From the NCBI RefSeq assembly GCF_020616335.1, contig NZ_CP085051.1, forward strand, positions 2,232,001-2,296,000: a stretch of DNA of 64,000 nt, read 5' to 3'. The stretch comes from Corynebacterium uberis. Its GTDB lineage: Bacteria; Actinomycetota; Actinomycetes; Mycobacteriales; Mycobacteriaceae. Numbering within the stretch: position 1 is the first letter of the stretch; every line of letters begins with the position of its first letter. This document shows, piece by piece, positions 63,795-64,000 of the stretch. The notes below the pieces were generated by a model that saw only the letters and a program-made list of their open reading frames with translations, was not told the DNA's origin and did not search any database. The translations under genes and the position numbers were made by a program.

Positions 63795-64000
63795 CCACGA
63801 GTTTCTTGCGGCCTGGCACCCACTTGAGCACCAGCGCCGCGCCAAGAATCACCACCGCAGCCACGGTGGTGACCAGCCCCAGGCCCAAGGTCCAGCCAGC
63901 GATCACGGCAATCGGCGCGATGATCGTCATGCCGATCTCGAAGGGGGCGAAGCCCACGTAGGCCACGCCATACTCGTTGAGCGTGCCGGACTTCAGCTTC
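63766..64000 (-). CDS. C-terminal part of a membrane protein (truncated by window end)
   Basis: The frame is open to the right edge; about 78 residues are visible, ending in KKLVATQYEPLQE. Two membrane helices with PFEIGMTIIAPIAVIAG resemble the last helices of an MFS-type transporter, but the family cannot be fixed. It overlaps the end of the HxlR gene by 29 bp. Confidence 0.65.
   Translation of the reverse strand, partial: KLKSGTLNEYGVAYVGFAPFEIGMTIIAPIAVIAGWTLGLGLVTTVAAVVILGAALVLKWVPGRKKLVATQYEPLQE

Noticed and set aside
1..64000. tRNA, rRNA, tmRNA or riboswitch genes
   Set aside because: No T-loop (GTTCGAATC-like) sequences, ribosomal segments or known riboswitch cores were seen on either strand; small ncRNAs cannot be excluded by eye.

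Overview
The window is about 64 kb of GC-rich chromosome from a Corynebacterium. Three things point there: a glnX-glnH-pknG cluster whose PknG lacks the rubredoxin domain; the gene order ackA-pta, fprA, purT, purA, fda, pyrE, clpB, which I recall from C. glutamicum; and several secreted SGNH and alpha/beta hydrolases. I see no rRNA, tRNA, CRISPR array, transposase or integrase.

Layout. 1-5.5 kb: Na+/H+ antiporter operon mrpA(B)CDEFG; the fused A/B subunit runs off the left edge. 5.5-9.4 kb: a carboxylate-amine ligase gene (ybdK) whose 3' part, plus the start of the next gene, occurs twice as a ~686-bp direct repeat. The repeats flank ~1.56 kb of AT-richer DNA carrying a frameshifted secreted-protein gene and a small two-helix membrane protein. 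9.4-16 kb: LytR_C protein, DUF3263 protein, peptide deformylase, GNAT protein, exonuclease III, cardiolipin synthase, MFS exporter. 16-19.7 kb: Na/Pi symporter, a two-gene ABC transporter, Nudix hydrolase. 19.9-25 kb: glnX-glnH-pknG, which couples amino-acid sensing to control of 2-oxoglutarate dehydrogenase. 25-31.7 kb: accessory block with an ECF transporter behind a DtxR-like box, an S41 peptidase, and an ABC pair of the lactococcin-972-associated type with no bacteriocin gene beside it.

31.8-39.8 kb: ackA-pta, fprA, fructose PTS, ElaA, PurT. 39.8-44.5 kb: two SGNH hydrolases with the remnant of another between them, a secreted alpha/beta hydrolase, and a GNAT gene overlapping purA. 44.5-50.4 kb: purA, a nested-palindrome intergenic element, small AT-richer genes, a FUSC protein and fda. 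50.7-59.4 kb: DedA, a third SGNH hydrolase, a Fic protein with palindromes in its promoter region, GH76, flavin oxidoreductase, SpoU methyltransferase, pyrE, and a rhodanese whose active-site cysteine is replaced by serine. 59.4-64 kb: an Ala/Glu-rich secreted protein, clpB with a HAIR/SigH-type promoter, a divergent NAD(P)-binding protein/HxlR pair, and a truncated membrane protein at the right edge.

Most interesting signals: the repeat-flanked bacteriocin-like insert at 5.85-8.78 kb; a 13-bp word (GGCGTCGAKAAGC) present 11 times; the nested palindrome upstream of purA; and the orphan 972-type ABC system. Function calls rest on motifs read by eye; no database search was run.
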